Shown: piece by piece, positions 32,672-39,640 of the stretch
How positions within the stretch are numbered: the stretch's first letter is position 1
Layout of the letters: the number at the start of each line of letters is the position of its first letter
NCBI RefSeq assembly: GCF_014892515.1
Contig: NZ_JADBGR010000104.1
Span: 1 to 47,775 of the forward strand
Reading direction: 5' to 3'
From: Myceligenerans pegani
GTDB taxonomy: Bacteria; Actinomycetota; Actinomycetes; Actinomycetales; Cellulomonadaceae
DNA: 47,775 nucleotides
Program-made: the position numbers and the translations under genes
The notes under the pieces: model-generated
What the model was told of the DNA's origin: nothing
Seen by the model: only the letters and a program-made list of their open reading frames with translations
Databases searched by the model: none

Positions 32672-33961
32672 GTGAGCAGAGGCGACGTCGATGTCGTAGT
32701 GGTCGGCGCGGGGTTCTCCGGGCTGGCTGCGGCCCGTGCCCTGCAGCGTTCCGGGCTGTCGGTACGTGTGCTCGAGGCCGCCGACCGGGTGGGTGGTCGT
32801 GCCCTGACGGTGTCCTCGGCGGCGGGCACGCCGGTCGACCTGGGCGGGCAATGGATCGGGCGGCACCACGTCCGGATGCGGGAACTGGCCCAGGAGTTCG
32901 GGATGACGCTGTTCCCCACCTACTCCGCGGGGAGGCCGGCGATGCGTGACGGGAACGGTGAGGAGATCCCACCCGTCTCGGCGGCCACCCTCGGGGCGGC
33001 GTGGGCACTGGCGCGGCTGATCGTGATGATGCGCACCGGCCTCGGCGTGAGCGACGAGCGTCCTGTGGCCGACTGGGTCGCTCGCATCCGCCCGCCGCGG
33101 GCACGACGGCTCGTGGAGATCGCCCTGTCGGAGGCAGCCTCGACCGATCTGGACCTGATCTCCCTGCGCGCCACGGCCGAGATGGTCAGAGCGGCCGGCG
33201 GACTCGCCGAGGTGCTCGGCTCCGCGCAGGAGTCGTTGGTGTCCTGCGGCGCGGGCGGGCTCGCCGCCCTGATCGCCGACGACGTCGGCCCGGCCGTGGC
33301 GCTGAACCAACCGGTCACCTCGATCGTTCGTGACGAGGAGGGCGTCACCGTGCGGACGCCGTGCGAGGCGATACGTGCCCGGCGAGTCATCGTCGCCGTA
33401 GCGCCGCCGGTCGCTCGGAAGATCACCCATCAGCCGGCTCTGCCCGATTCCCGCGCACTGGTGCAACGCGAGACGTTCATGGGCACCGTCTACAAGGCGG
33501 TGATCGTCTACGACGAACCGTTCTGGCGCGACGCCGGCCTCAGCGGCGAGGCGAGTTCACTCGACGGCCTCGTCCCCACCGTCGTGGACGTCTCACCGTC
33601 CAACGGCCCCGGTCACCTGTGCGCGCTGGTACCTGGCAGCGAAGCCCGCGCCCTGGACGCCCTCAGCGCCGATGCCCGGCGCGAGACCGTTCTCGACACG
33701 CTCTCCACGCACTTCGGCGAGCGCGCCCGTGCTCCGCTGAGTTTTCACGAGAAGTCCTGGCACCAGGACGAGTTCGTGCTCGGCGGCTACACCGCCCGGC
33801 CCCGGCTCGGCTCCCTGGACGCCGTCACCGCGGCAGGCCACGCCCCTGTCGGACGCGTGCACTGGGCAGGCACCGAAGCCGCGCCCCGCTACAACGGGTA
33901 CCTCGAGGGTGCGGTGCGATCGGGCGAACGAGCGGCGGCGGAGGTGCTCGCGGCGCTGTGA
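32672..33961 (+). CDS. Flavin-containing amine oxidase (FAD-dependent oxidoreductase)
   Basis: 429-aa monoamine-oxidase-type flavoenzyme. The dinucleotide motif VVVVGAGFSGLAAARALQRSGLSVRVLEAADRVGGRALT is at residues ~8-46, followed by PVDLGGQWIG (second FAD-binding region). SLRATAEMVRAAGG and AALIADDVGPAVALNQPVTSIVR belong to the FAD/substrate core. The C-terminal VHWAGTEAAPRYNGYLEGAVRSGERAAAEVL is the family FAD-closing motif. There is no signal peptide. GTG 32672 is placed 5 nt after GGGAGG (32661-32666). The family oxidises primary or polyamines with H2O2 release; the substrate is not evident. The divergent TetR gene suggests ligand-inducible control. Confidence 0.88.
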   Translation: MSRGDVDVVVVGAGFSGLAAARALQRSGLSVRVLEAADRVGGRALTVSSAAGTPVDLGGQWIGRHHVRMRELAQEFGMTLFPTYSAGRPAMRDGNGEEIPPVSAATLGAAWALARLIVMMRTGLGVSDERPVADWVARIRPPRARRLVEIALSEAASTDLDLISLRATAEMVRAAGGLAEVLGSAQESLVSCGAGGLAALIADDVGPAVALNQPVTSIVRDEEGVTVRTPCEAIRARRVIVAVAPPVARKITHQPALPDSRALVQRETFMGTVYKAVIVYDEPFWRDAGLSGEASSLDGLVPTVVDVSPSNGPGHLCALVPGSEARALDALSADARRETVLDTLSTHFGERARAPLSFHEKSWHQDEFVLGGYTARPRLGSLDAVTAAGHAPVGRVHWAGTEAAPRYNGYLEGAVRSGERAAAEVLAAL

Positions 33962-34068
33962 TCCTTCTGCGCGGACTCCAGCCCTGCGAAGGGTCGGTTC
34001 CGCCGGGAGAGCGCCGTACGGGCGACAGGTCGGTCAGGAATCGAGAAGCGCTCCGTTCCGCGCGTCCC

Positions 34069-34074
34069 TAGCGT
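34069..34074 (+). promoter_or_regulatory. -10 element before the VOC gene
   Basis: TAGCGT, 7 nt (TGAGGAC), ATG 34082. The spacer also contains GAGG, so a leaderless start and an SD-led start cannot be fully separated. Confidence 0.4.
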
Positions 34075-34081
34075 TGAGGAC

Positions 34082-34714
34082 ATGGCAAACATCGACTCCG
34101 TCACCCTCGAGGTGACCGACCCCAGCACCGCACGTTCCTTCTACGACGCCGCCTTCGGCCTGAGCAACTCGGGCCTGGGCGAGAGGCTCCGCCTCCGTGC
34201 CGGCGAGACACCCACCACCGGGTTCCGCGGATACCACATTTCCCTCATCGCCTCTCAGCCCGCCAACGTCAACGCCCTGTTCGACGCCGCGGTCACCGCG
34301 GGCGCCACCACGCTCAAGCCCGTCGCGAAGTCCCTGTGGGGCCACGGCGGCGTGGTCCAGGCGCCCGACGGGAGCATCTGGAAGCTCGCGACCTCCGCCA
34401 AGAAGGACACCGCTCCCGCCTCCCAGGAGATCGACGAGATCGTGCTCCTGATCGGCGTCGCCGACGTGTCGGCCAGCAAGCGGTTCTACGTGGAGCACGG
34501 CCTGAAGGTGGGCAAGAGCTTCGGTTCCTACGTCGACTTCGACATGGGCTCCAGCCCGATCGGGTTCGGCCTGTACAAGTACCGCGCGCTGGCCAAGGAC
34601 GCCGGCGTGCCGGCCGAGGGCACGGGTTCGCACCGGCTCACGATCAACGGCGACCTCGGGGAGGTCTCGGACCCGGACGGATTCGCCTGGGAGCCCGTCC
34701 GGGCCACCCGATAG
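34082..34714 (+). CDS. VOC family glyoxalase-like protein, two-module
   Basis: 210-aa protein with two vicinal-oxygen-chelate halves. Module 1: IDSVTLEVTDPSTARSFYDAAFGL, GFRGYHISLIASQPANVNALFDAAVTAGATTLKPV, VVQAPDGSIWKLA. Module 2: IDEIVLLIGVADVSASKRFYVEHGLKVGKSFGSYVDF to TINGDLGEVSDPDGFAWE. Such proteins are often annotated glyoxalase/bleomycin-resistance but most lack a known substrate. The gene stands alone between the amine oxidase and the kinase, reading the same way as both. Lys-rich segments (SAKKD, KYRALAKD) and fewer GC-extreme codons than neighbours are minor differences. Confidence 0.83.
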   Translation: MANIDSVTLEVTDPSTARSFYDAAFGLSNSGLGERLRLRAGETPTTGFRGYHISLIASQPANVNALFDAAVTAGATTLKPVAKSLWGHGGVVQAPDGSIWKLATSAKKDTAPASQEIDEIVLLIGVADVSASKRFYVEHGLKVGKSFGSYVDFDMGSSPIGFGLYKYRALAKDAGVPAEGTGSHRLTINGDLGEVSDPDGFAWEPVRATR

Positions 34715-34740
34715 AACCGGGTTGGCTCCCGCCGCGACTG

Positions 34741-34746
34741 TAGCGT
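34741..34746 (+). promoter_or_regulatory. -10 element of a leaderless kinase-gene promoter
   Basis: TAGCGT, 7 nt, ATG 34754, identical hexamer to the one before the preceding VOC gene. No convincing ribosome binding site. Confidence 0.45.
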
Positions 34747-34753
34747 TGGGCGC

Positions 34754-35311
34754 ATGGGCGCTGATGTCGTGATCCTCACCGGACCTCCGGGCGCGGGTAA
34801 GTCAACGACCGCTCGCGCGCTCGCCTCGGCCCTTCCGCGGTCGGTGCACTTGCATACAGATGACTTCTGGCGCTCCATCGTCTCGGGTGCTATCCCGCCG
34901 TATCTTCCCGAGTCCGAGGAACAGAACCACACGGTCATGCGCGTCATCCGCGCGGCCGCCGACACCTATGCGACGGGCGGATTCGTCACCGTCATCGACG
35001 GCGTCATCGGCCCGTGGATGCTCGATCACTTCATTGGCGGCGACGGAGAAGACCCGCCGGCTCTGCACTACATCGTGCTGCGCCCGGTCTACGAGGAGAC
35101 CCTCCGCCGAGCCCAGGCCCGGACGGCACCGGATGCCTTGGTGGACGAACAGCCGATCGCGTCACTGTGGAGCCAGTTCTCCGACCTGGGAGCACTTGAG
35201 CGGAACGTCATCGACACAACGGGGCAGCAACCGGACAAGACCGTGGAGGCCGTACAGCACGCCGTCGCGAGTGGCTCATTCGTGCTCGGCGCGGCACCAA
35301 CACGGAGGTAG
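34754..35311 (+). CDS. P-loop small-molecule kinase-like ATPase
   Basis: 185-aa AAA_33/zeta-toxin-like P-loop protein. DVVILTGPPGAGKSTTARALASAL (residues ~4-27) is Walker A. HLHTDDFWRSIVSG supplies the acidic substrate-side residues, as in gluconate or chloramphenicol kinases. FVTVIDGVIGPWML is the likely Walker B strand. RPVYEETLRRAQARTAPDAL holds lid arginines. It may phosphorylate a small alcohol or drug; the target is unknown. It lacks an adjacent antitoxin-like gene, so a toxin role is not favoured. It is followed by a remnant region. Confidence 0.8.
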   Translation: MGADVVILTGPPGAGKSTTARALASALPRSVHLHTDDFWRSIVSGAIPPYLPESEEQNHTVMRVIRAAADTYATGGFVTVIDGVIGPWMLDHFIGGDGEDPPALHYIVLRPVYEETLRRAQARTAPDALVDEQPIASLWSQFSDLGALERNVIDTTGQQPDKTVEAVQHAVASGSFVLGAAPTRR

Positions 35312-35334
35312 GCGGAGGAGCTCCCGTCATCCGG

Positions 35335-35560
35335 TCACGAGGGCACGGCCAGCAAAGTGATCACGAGGATCGAGCCGAGCGTCGCCAGCACGAACCGGGT
35401 GATGATCACCGATCGGATCCAGGACGGGTAGGCGGCCTCAGCGGCGTCGACGAACGATCGCACGTCAATATCCCGGATGCCTTTCTTCCGGAAGGCTGTT
35501 TCGACATACCGGGTGGGGAACACCTCGCCCGGCATGATCACGAGGCCGGCGATGAACAGG
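35335..35560 (-). pseudogene. 3' remnant of a membrane protein gene
   Basis: Minus-strand reading from about 35560 gives VLFIAGLVIMPGEVFPTRYVETAFRKKG, then ASWIRSVIITRF-like helical sequence and LATLGSILVITLLAVPS before the stop. It has two hydrophobic stretches and natural codon use. Upstream of VLFIAG the frame runs antisense through the agmatinase remnant, so the original N-terminus is lost. The family was not recognised. The longer 132-codon frame is not credible as a whole gene. Confidence 0.55.
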
Positions 35561-35562
35561 AC

Positions 35563-35781
35563 CGGCTGGAGTTCGCACCCGGCACCGGCACCCCGGAGCC
35601 CGGTGGGTTCGCCCCTATCGACCTCCTCCGCGCGATCCGCCGGCTGACCCTGGAGACGAACGTCGTCGGCATGGACGTCATGGAACTCGCACCCGCCTAC
35701 GACCACGCGGACGTCATGATCAACAACGCCCATCGATTGATCTGGGAAGCGCTCGCGGCCCTTTCCTTCAAGAAGAGGTGA
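35563..35781 (+). pseudogene. 3' remnant of an agmatinase/arginase (ureohydrolase) gene
   Basis: Plus-strand reading ends at TGA 35779-35781 and gives EFAPGTGTPEPGGFAPIDLL, then NVVGMDVMELAPAYDHADVM and HRLIWEALAALSFKKR. APGTGTPEPGG and the GMDV-E-APAYDHAD segment are hallmarks of the ureohydrolase C-terminus. The metal-binding N-terminal two-thirds is missing; upstream sequence belongs to the opposite-strand membrane remnant. It cannot make an active enzyme. Confidence 0.75.
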
Positions 35782-35876
35782 TCCTCGAGCCGCGCGGTGG
35801 TCATCCCGGCGTCGTCGGCGAGTTCGCGGAAGCGGCCAAGGAACGCGCCGCGGCCGATGAGGCTCGCAGCCAGGTG
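35782..35876. other. Remnant-like spacer between ureohydrolase fragment and lacI
   Basis: No intact gene. The minus strand reads GRGAFLGRFRELADDAGMTTARLEDHL without start or recognisable family; it resembles protein-coding sequence and may be another fragment. Confidence 0.35.
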
Positions 35877-36947
35877 TCAGGACACCTCGCGGGGGCGGAC
35901 CGAGCTGCGGATCACGAGGTGCGTCCCGATCATGACGTGGGGAGGTGTGCCGCCGCGTGCCTCGTGCTCGAGCGCGAGACGCACGGCGGTGCGCCCGATC
36001 TCCTCGTGCGACATGTGCACGGTGGTCAGGTCGAGGTCGAGCGAGGGCTGAAGATCGTCGAATCCCACGACCGACACGTCGTCGGGCACCTTGAGCCCGT
36101 TCTCCGTGAGCGCCCGGACGGCGCCGCCGGCGATGAGGTCGTTGAGGGCGAAGACCGCGGTGAAGTCACGCCTACCGGTGGCCAGTCGCTCCTTCATCAT
36201 CCGGTAGCCCTCGTGCCACAACATCATGCCCTCCACCTCCAGCGCCGGGTCGTGCGGCACGCGGTGCGCGGCCAGCGCCCGGCGGTAGCCGGCCACCCGG
36301 CCCTCGGCCGTGGTGTAGCCGGGACGACTGCCGAGGCACAGGATCCGCTCGTGTCCCGCGGACAGCAGGTGGCTGGTCGCCGAGTGCGCCCCACCGACGT
36401 TGTCGTACTCCACGACGACCGCGGGCACGTCGGGGCCGAGCGGCGGGCGGCCGCACAGCACCAGCCGGGAACCGATTGCGGCCAGGGCGTGGGCGTACCG
36501 GCTCATGCGCTCGTGGTACCTCTCGTCGGCGACCACGTTGCCGACCAGGATGACCGCCTCGGTGTGCTGCTCCCGCATGAACCTCACCATGGCGAGCTCG
36601 CGCTCGGGGTCACCGCCGGTCGTACCGATCAGGCACAACCGGCCCTCCGCGGCGGTCTGCGCCTCGACCCCCTGGGCGACGTGCGCGTAGTGCGGTGAGA
36701 CAACCGAGTTGAGCACGATGGCGATGCTCTTGGCGGAGGTGCCGGCAAGGGCGCGGGCGTGGGCGTTGGCCACGTAGTCCAGTTCCTCGACGGCGCGCAT
36801 GACGCGCTTGCGGGTGGCAGGAGCGGCCGGGTAGTCGCCGCTCAGGATTCGGGACACGGTGGCGACCGACACACCGGCCCGAGCCGCCACCTCGCGGATC
36901 GTGGACCGCCGCTGGCCGCCCCCGGACTCGCTCGCCCTTCGCGCCAT
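35877..36947 (-). CDS. LacI family transcriptional regulator of the pectin locus
   Basis: 356-aa sugar-responsive repressor. The helix-turn-helix and hinge are STIREVAARAGVSVATVSRILSGDYPAAPATRKRVMRAVEELDYVANAHARAL (residues ~15-68). The periplasmic-binding-protein-like domain follows: IAIVLNSVVSPHYAHVAQGVEAQ, VILVGNVVADERYHERMSRYA, FAVFALNDLIAGGAVRAL-type region and VSVVGFDDLQPSLDLDLTTVHMSHEEIGRTAV. ATG 36947 fits the family start; the longer ATG 36977 frame has no support. It is divergent from five secreted pectin-degrading enzymes. A 20-bp dyad with an AAGCGGTT core lies 44 bp upstream, suggesting autoregulation. Confidence 0.9.
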   Translation of the reverse strand: MARRASESGGGQRRSTIREVAARAGVSVATVSRILSGDYPAAPATRKRVMRAVEELDYVANAHARALAGTSAKSIAIVLNSVVSPHYAHVAQGVEAQTAAEGRLCLIGTTGGDPERELAMVRFMREQHTEAVILVGNVVADERYHERMSRYAHALAAIGSRLVLCGRPPLGPDVPAVVVEYDNVGGAHSATSHLLSAGHERILCLGSRPGYTTAEGRVAGYRRALAAHRVPHDPALEVEGMMLWHEGYRMMKERLATGRRDFTAVFALNDLIAGGAVRALTENGLKVPDDVSVVGFDDLQPSLDLDLTTVHMSHEEIGRTAVRLALEHEARGGTPPHVMIGTHLVIRSSVRPREVS

Positions 36948-36990
36948 CGTCCACCGGCCTTCCCAGCACCGCCGCATCGGAGTTCCGTTT

Positions 36991-37010
36991 TCAGGAAGCG
37001 GTTACTGAAT
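36991..37010. promoter_or_regulatory. LacI-type operator before the lacI gene
   Basis: TTCAGGAAGCGGTTACTGAA: outer arms TTCAG/CTGAA are perfect and 16 of 20 positions are symmetric around the central CG, the usual LacI-family design. A TATAAA -10 for lacI (minus strand, 37019-37014) lies just upstream. Confidence 0.7.
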
Positions 37011-37140
37011 CATTTATACCCCTTGCGCACCGGTGTCATCCACCTGCAGGGGAACGGCTGCTCCACCGCTCCGACGACGTGCGCGGGTGGCACGCGCGCC
37101 GGGGCCCCATCCCGCCTGGTCACAGGCGGAGGGAAGAGAG

Positions 37141-37285
37141 TTAAAGCGCTTAAAGGGGTGCATTGCCACTCAGGGAGCCGCGTCGACCGAAGCGATACTA
37201 GCCGTAACCGAGTAAATGGGCGGTTGTGGAGGTATGGACAGCCCTGGGGTGGTTGGCTACGCTGCGTTCGTCATAGTAAGCGTTT
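37141..37285. promoter_or_regulatory. LacI-type operators before the rhamnogalacturonan lyase gene
   Basis: Two sites share AAGCGnTT with the site at 36991. Site 2, 37141-37154, is TTAAAGCGCTTAAA (12 of 14 positions symmetric). Site 3 core, 37278-37285, is AAGCGTTT within GTAAGCGTTTCC, 24 bp before ATG 37309. This fills most of the 361-bp intergenic region; otherwise I see only possible promoter elements (TTGGCT at 37253) without certain spacing. Confidence 0.65.
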
Positions 37286-37308
37286 CCACACCGTCGTGGA
37301 GGCTATAC

Positions 37309-39546
37309 ATGTCAGTGAAACAGTCCCTCAAGATTTCGACAGCCGGGGCCGTAGCCGTCCTGCTGCTGGGATCGATCACGACGTTCGCCGCCGACGCGAG
37401 CGCCGCGACGACCCGGTACGAGGCGGAGTCCGCGCCGGCCGTGTGCGACGGCACCATCGACTCGAACCACAGCGGCTTCTCCGGGAGCGGGTTCTGCAAC
37501 GGGGCCAACGCCGTCGACTCCTCGGCCCAGTTCACGGTGACGCCGGAGGCCGCCGGCACGGCGACGCTCGGGATCCGGTTCGCCAACGGGACCACCAGTG
37601 CCCGGCCGGTGGACCTGGTGGTCAACGGGACGACAGCGCAATCGGTGTCGTTCGAGCCCACCGGAGCGTGGTCCTCGTGGTCCACCAAGTCCGTGACGGT
37701 CCCGCTGAACAGCGGCGGCAACACCGTCCGGTTGGAGCCGACCACCACGGCCGGGCTACCCAACATCGACTACCTCGACGTGACGGACGGCGGCGACCCG
37801 CCGCTGGGTGACGGCAGGAAGATGGAGAGTCTCGGGCGCGGGGTCGTGGCCGTGCGGTCGGGCAGCGACAGCGTCCTGGTCTCCTGGCGGCTGCTGGGCC
37901 TCGATCCAGAAGGCATCGGGTTCAACGTCTACCGCTCCACCGCAGGCGGCCAGGAAACCAAGCTCAACTCCTCGGTGCTGACCGGAGGAACCAACTACGT
38001 CGACTCGACGGCCAACCTGTCGCAGGCCAACACCTATCGGGTGCGGCCGGTGATCGACGGCGTGGAGCAGCCGGCGAGCGGTGCGTTCACGTTGTCCGCC
38101 AACCATGCCACCGAGCCGGTCGTCCGGGTTCCGCTGCGTTCCGGTGGCCCGGTGAAGTTCGTGTGGGTCGGCGACCTGGACGGCGACGGTGAGTACGACT
38201 ACGTGCTGGACCGCCAGACCTCACCGCAGACGATCGAGGCCTACCGAAGCAACGGCGAGTTCCTCTGGTCGGTGAACATGGGGCCGAACAGCACCGACCA
38301 GAACAACATCGAAGGTGGATCGTCCACGATCGACGTCGGGCACAACGACGGCGTGACCGTCTACGACTTCGACAGCGACGGCCGCGCCGAGGTCGCCGTA
38401 CGGATCGCGAACGGCGTCCGCTTCGGCGACGGCACGACATACGACGACCTGCCCAACAACACCCGGCAGGCGATCGCCATTCTCGACGGGATGACCGGGG
38501 CGGCGCGCGCCACTGCGCCTGTGCCCACCGACTACCTGTCCGACGGCCCGATGTACGCGCGCTTCGGCGTCGGCCACCTCGACGGCGAGAACCCCAGCCT
38601 GGTCGCGTACATGAAGAACCGGATCGGCAACGGCGGGTTCAACCTCATGTTCACCGCGTGGCGGTTCAGCGGCAGCACGCTGACGCAGGAATGGAAGTTC
38701 CTGCGCGGCAACCAGAACCTGCCGGACGGGCACAACACCCGGGTCATCGACGTGGACGGCGACGGCCGGGACGAGGTCGCCGAGATCGGGTTCGTGCTCA
38801 ACGGGGACGGCACGCTCAAGTACTCGCTGGGGCCGCAGGGCGTCGTCCACGGCGACCGCTTCCACATCGCCGACATGGACCCGAACCGGCCGGGCCTGGA
38901 GGGCTACGCGGTCCAGCAGGACAACCCGAGCGGTCTGCGCGAGTACTACTACGCCGCCGCCACCGGCACCATGATCTGGCGGCACACGGCGTCCGGCACG
39001 GCCGACGTCGGCCGGGGCATGGCCGGCGACATCGACCCACGTCACCCCGGCATGGAGGTCTGGTCGTTCTCCGGCTTGTACAACGCACCGACCAACCGCC
39101 TCGCCGAGCCGAACACGTCGTTGCAGCCGTGGCCGCAGACGGGACTGTGGTGGGACGGCGACATCACGATGGAACTGCTCAACGACGGCAAGTTCGAGAA
39201 GTGGGATCCGAACGACCCCAGGCCGACCAACAGCCTGCCACGGCTGCTCAGCACCTGGAACTACGGTGCGGTCGACGCCAGCCAGAACGTCCAGCCCACC
39301 TTCCACGGCGACATCCTCGGCGACTGGCGCGAGGAAGTCGTGTACACCAACGCGAGCTACGACGAGCTGATCATCTTCACCACCGACCGGCCGTCGAGCA
39401 CCCGGCTGTACACGCTCGCGCACAACCCGGCCTACCGCAACGACATGACCGTCAAGGGCTACATGCAGTCCCATCACGTCGACTACTTCCTCGGCGCCGG
39501 CATGGCCCGGCCGCCCCAGCCGGACATCACCTACTCCGGGAGGTGA
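37309..39546 (+). CDS. Secreted rhamnogalacturonan lyase, PL11, with N-terminal CBM35
   Basis: 745-aa extracellular enzyme that cleaves the rhamnose-galacturonate backbone of RG-I by beta-elimination. A signal peptide (SVKQSLKISTAGAVAVLLLGSITTFAADASAA) is followed by a CBM35-like module (nt ~37408-37790). The PL11 domain starts KMESLGRGVVAVRSGSDSVLVSWRLLGLDP and IGFNVYRST. Calcium-type loops DLDGDGEYDYVLD, DFDSDGRAEVAV and DVDGDGRDEVAEIG belong to its propeller, and the end HNPAYRNDMTVKGYMQSHHVDYFLGAGM is typical for YesW/YesX relatives. ATG 37309 lies 6 nt after GGAGG. It is the first gene of the locus. Confidence 0.92.
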   Translation: MSVKQSLKISTAGAVAVLLLGSITTFAADASAATTRYEAESAPAVCDGTIDSNHSGFSGSGFCNGANAVDSSAQFTVTPEAAGTATLGIRFANGTTSARPVDLVVNGTTAQSVSFEPTGAWSSWSTKSVTVPLNSGGNTVRLEPTTTAGLPNIDYLDVTDGGDPPLGDGRKMESLGRGVVAVRSGSDSVLVSWRLLGLDPEGIGFNVYRSTAGGQETKLNSSVLTGGTNYVDSTANLSQANTYRVRPVIDGVEQPASGAFTLSANHATEPVVRVPLRSGGPVKFVWVGDLDGDGEYDYVLDRQTSPQTIEAYRSNGEFLWSVNMGPNSTDQNNIEGGSSTIDVGHNDGVTVYDFDSDGRAEVAVRIANGVRFGDGTTYDDLPNNTRQAIAILDGMTGAARATAPVPTDYLSDGPMYARFGVGHLDGENPSLVAYMKNRIGNGGFNLMFTAWRFSGSTLTQEWKFLRGNQNLPDGHNTRVIDVDGDGRDEVAEIGFVLNGDGTLKYSLGPQGVVHGDRFHIADMDPNRPGLEGYAVQQDNPSGLREYYYAAATGTMIWRHTASGTADVGRGMAGDIDPRHPGMEVWSFSGLYNAPTNRLAEPNTSLQPWPQTGLWWDGDITMELLNDGKFEKWDPNDPRPTNSLPRLLSTWNYGAVDASQNVQPTFHGDILGDWREEVVYTNASYDELIIFTTDRPSSTRLYTLAHNPAYRNDMTVKGYMQSHHVDYFLGAGMARPPQPDITYSGR
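37408..37790 (+). repeat. CBM35 coding module, near-identical to one in the PL9 gene
   Basis: Encodes RYEAESAPAVCDGTID to NIDYLDV. It shares uninterrupted identical runs of about 60 nt with 43756-44135, for example from GACGGCACCATCGACTCG onward and from GGATCCGGTTCGCCAACG onward. Confidence 0.8.
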
Positions 39547-39574
39547 TGGGACGACGCGAGTTTCGTGCAGGAAC

Positions 39575-39604
39575 GCCGGCGCGCAGGACGTCCTGCGCGC
39601 CGGC
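39575..39604 (+). terminator. Perfect 30-bp palindrome after the PL11 gene
   Basis: GCCGGCGCGCAGGAC followed by its exact reverse complement, 29 nt after the lyase stop and before the GH43 gene. It is probably a terminator or an mRNA-processing/stability hairpin setting first-gene expression apart. Confidence 0.7.
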
Positions 39605-39640
39605 CCGTGATCACCGTCAACCCCGCATCGGGAGGAACCT

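Noticed and set aside
34754-35311. Zeta-type toxin of a toxin-antitoxin pair
   Set aside because: No adjacent antitoxin-like gene and an overall small-molecule kinase pattern.
35335-35733. 132-aa minus-strand protein as an intact gene
   Set aside because: Its first ~55 codons are antisense to the ureohydrolase remnant; only the C-terminal part looks like protein.
35778-36698. Plus-strand frame opposite lacI
   Set aside because: Antisense shadow; the minus strand has a complete LacI protein.
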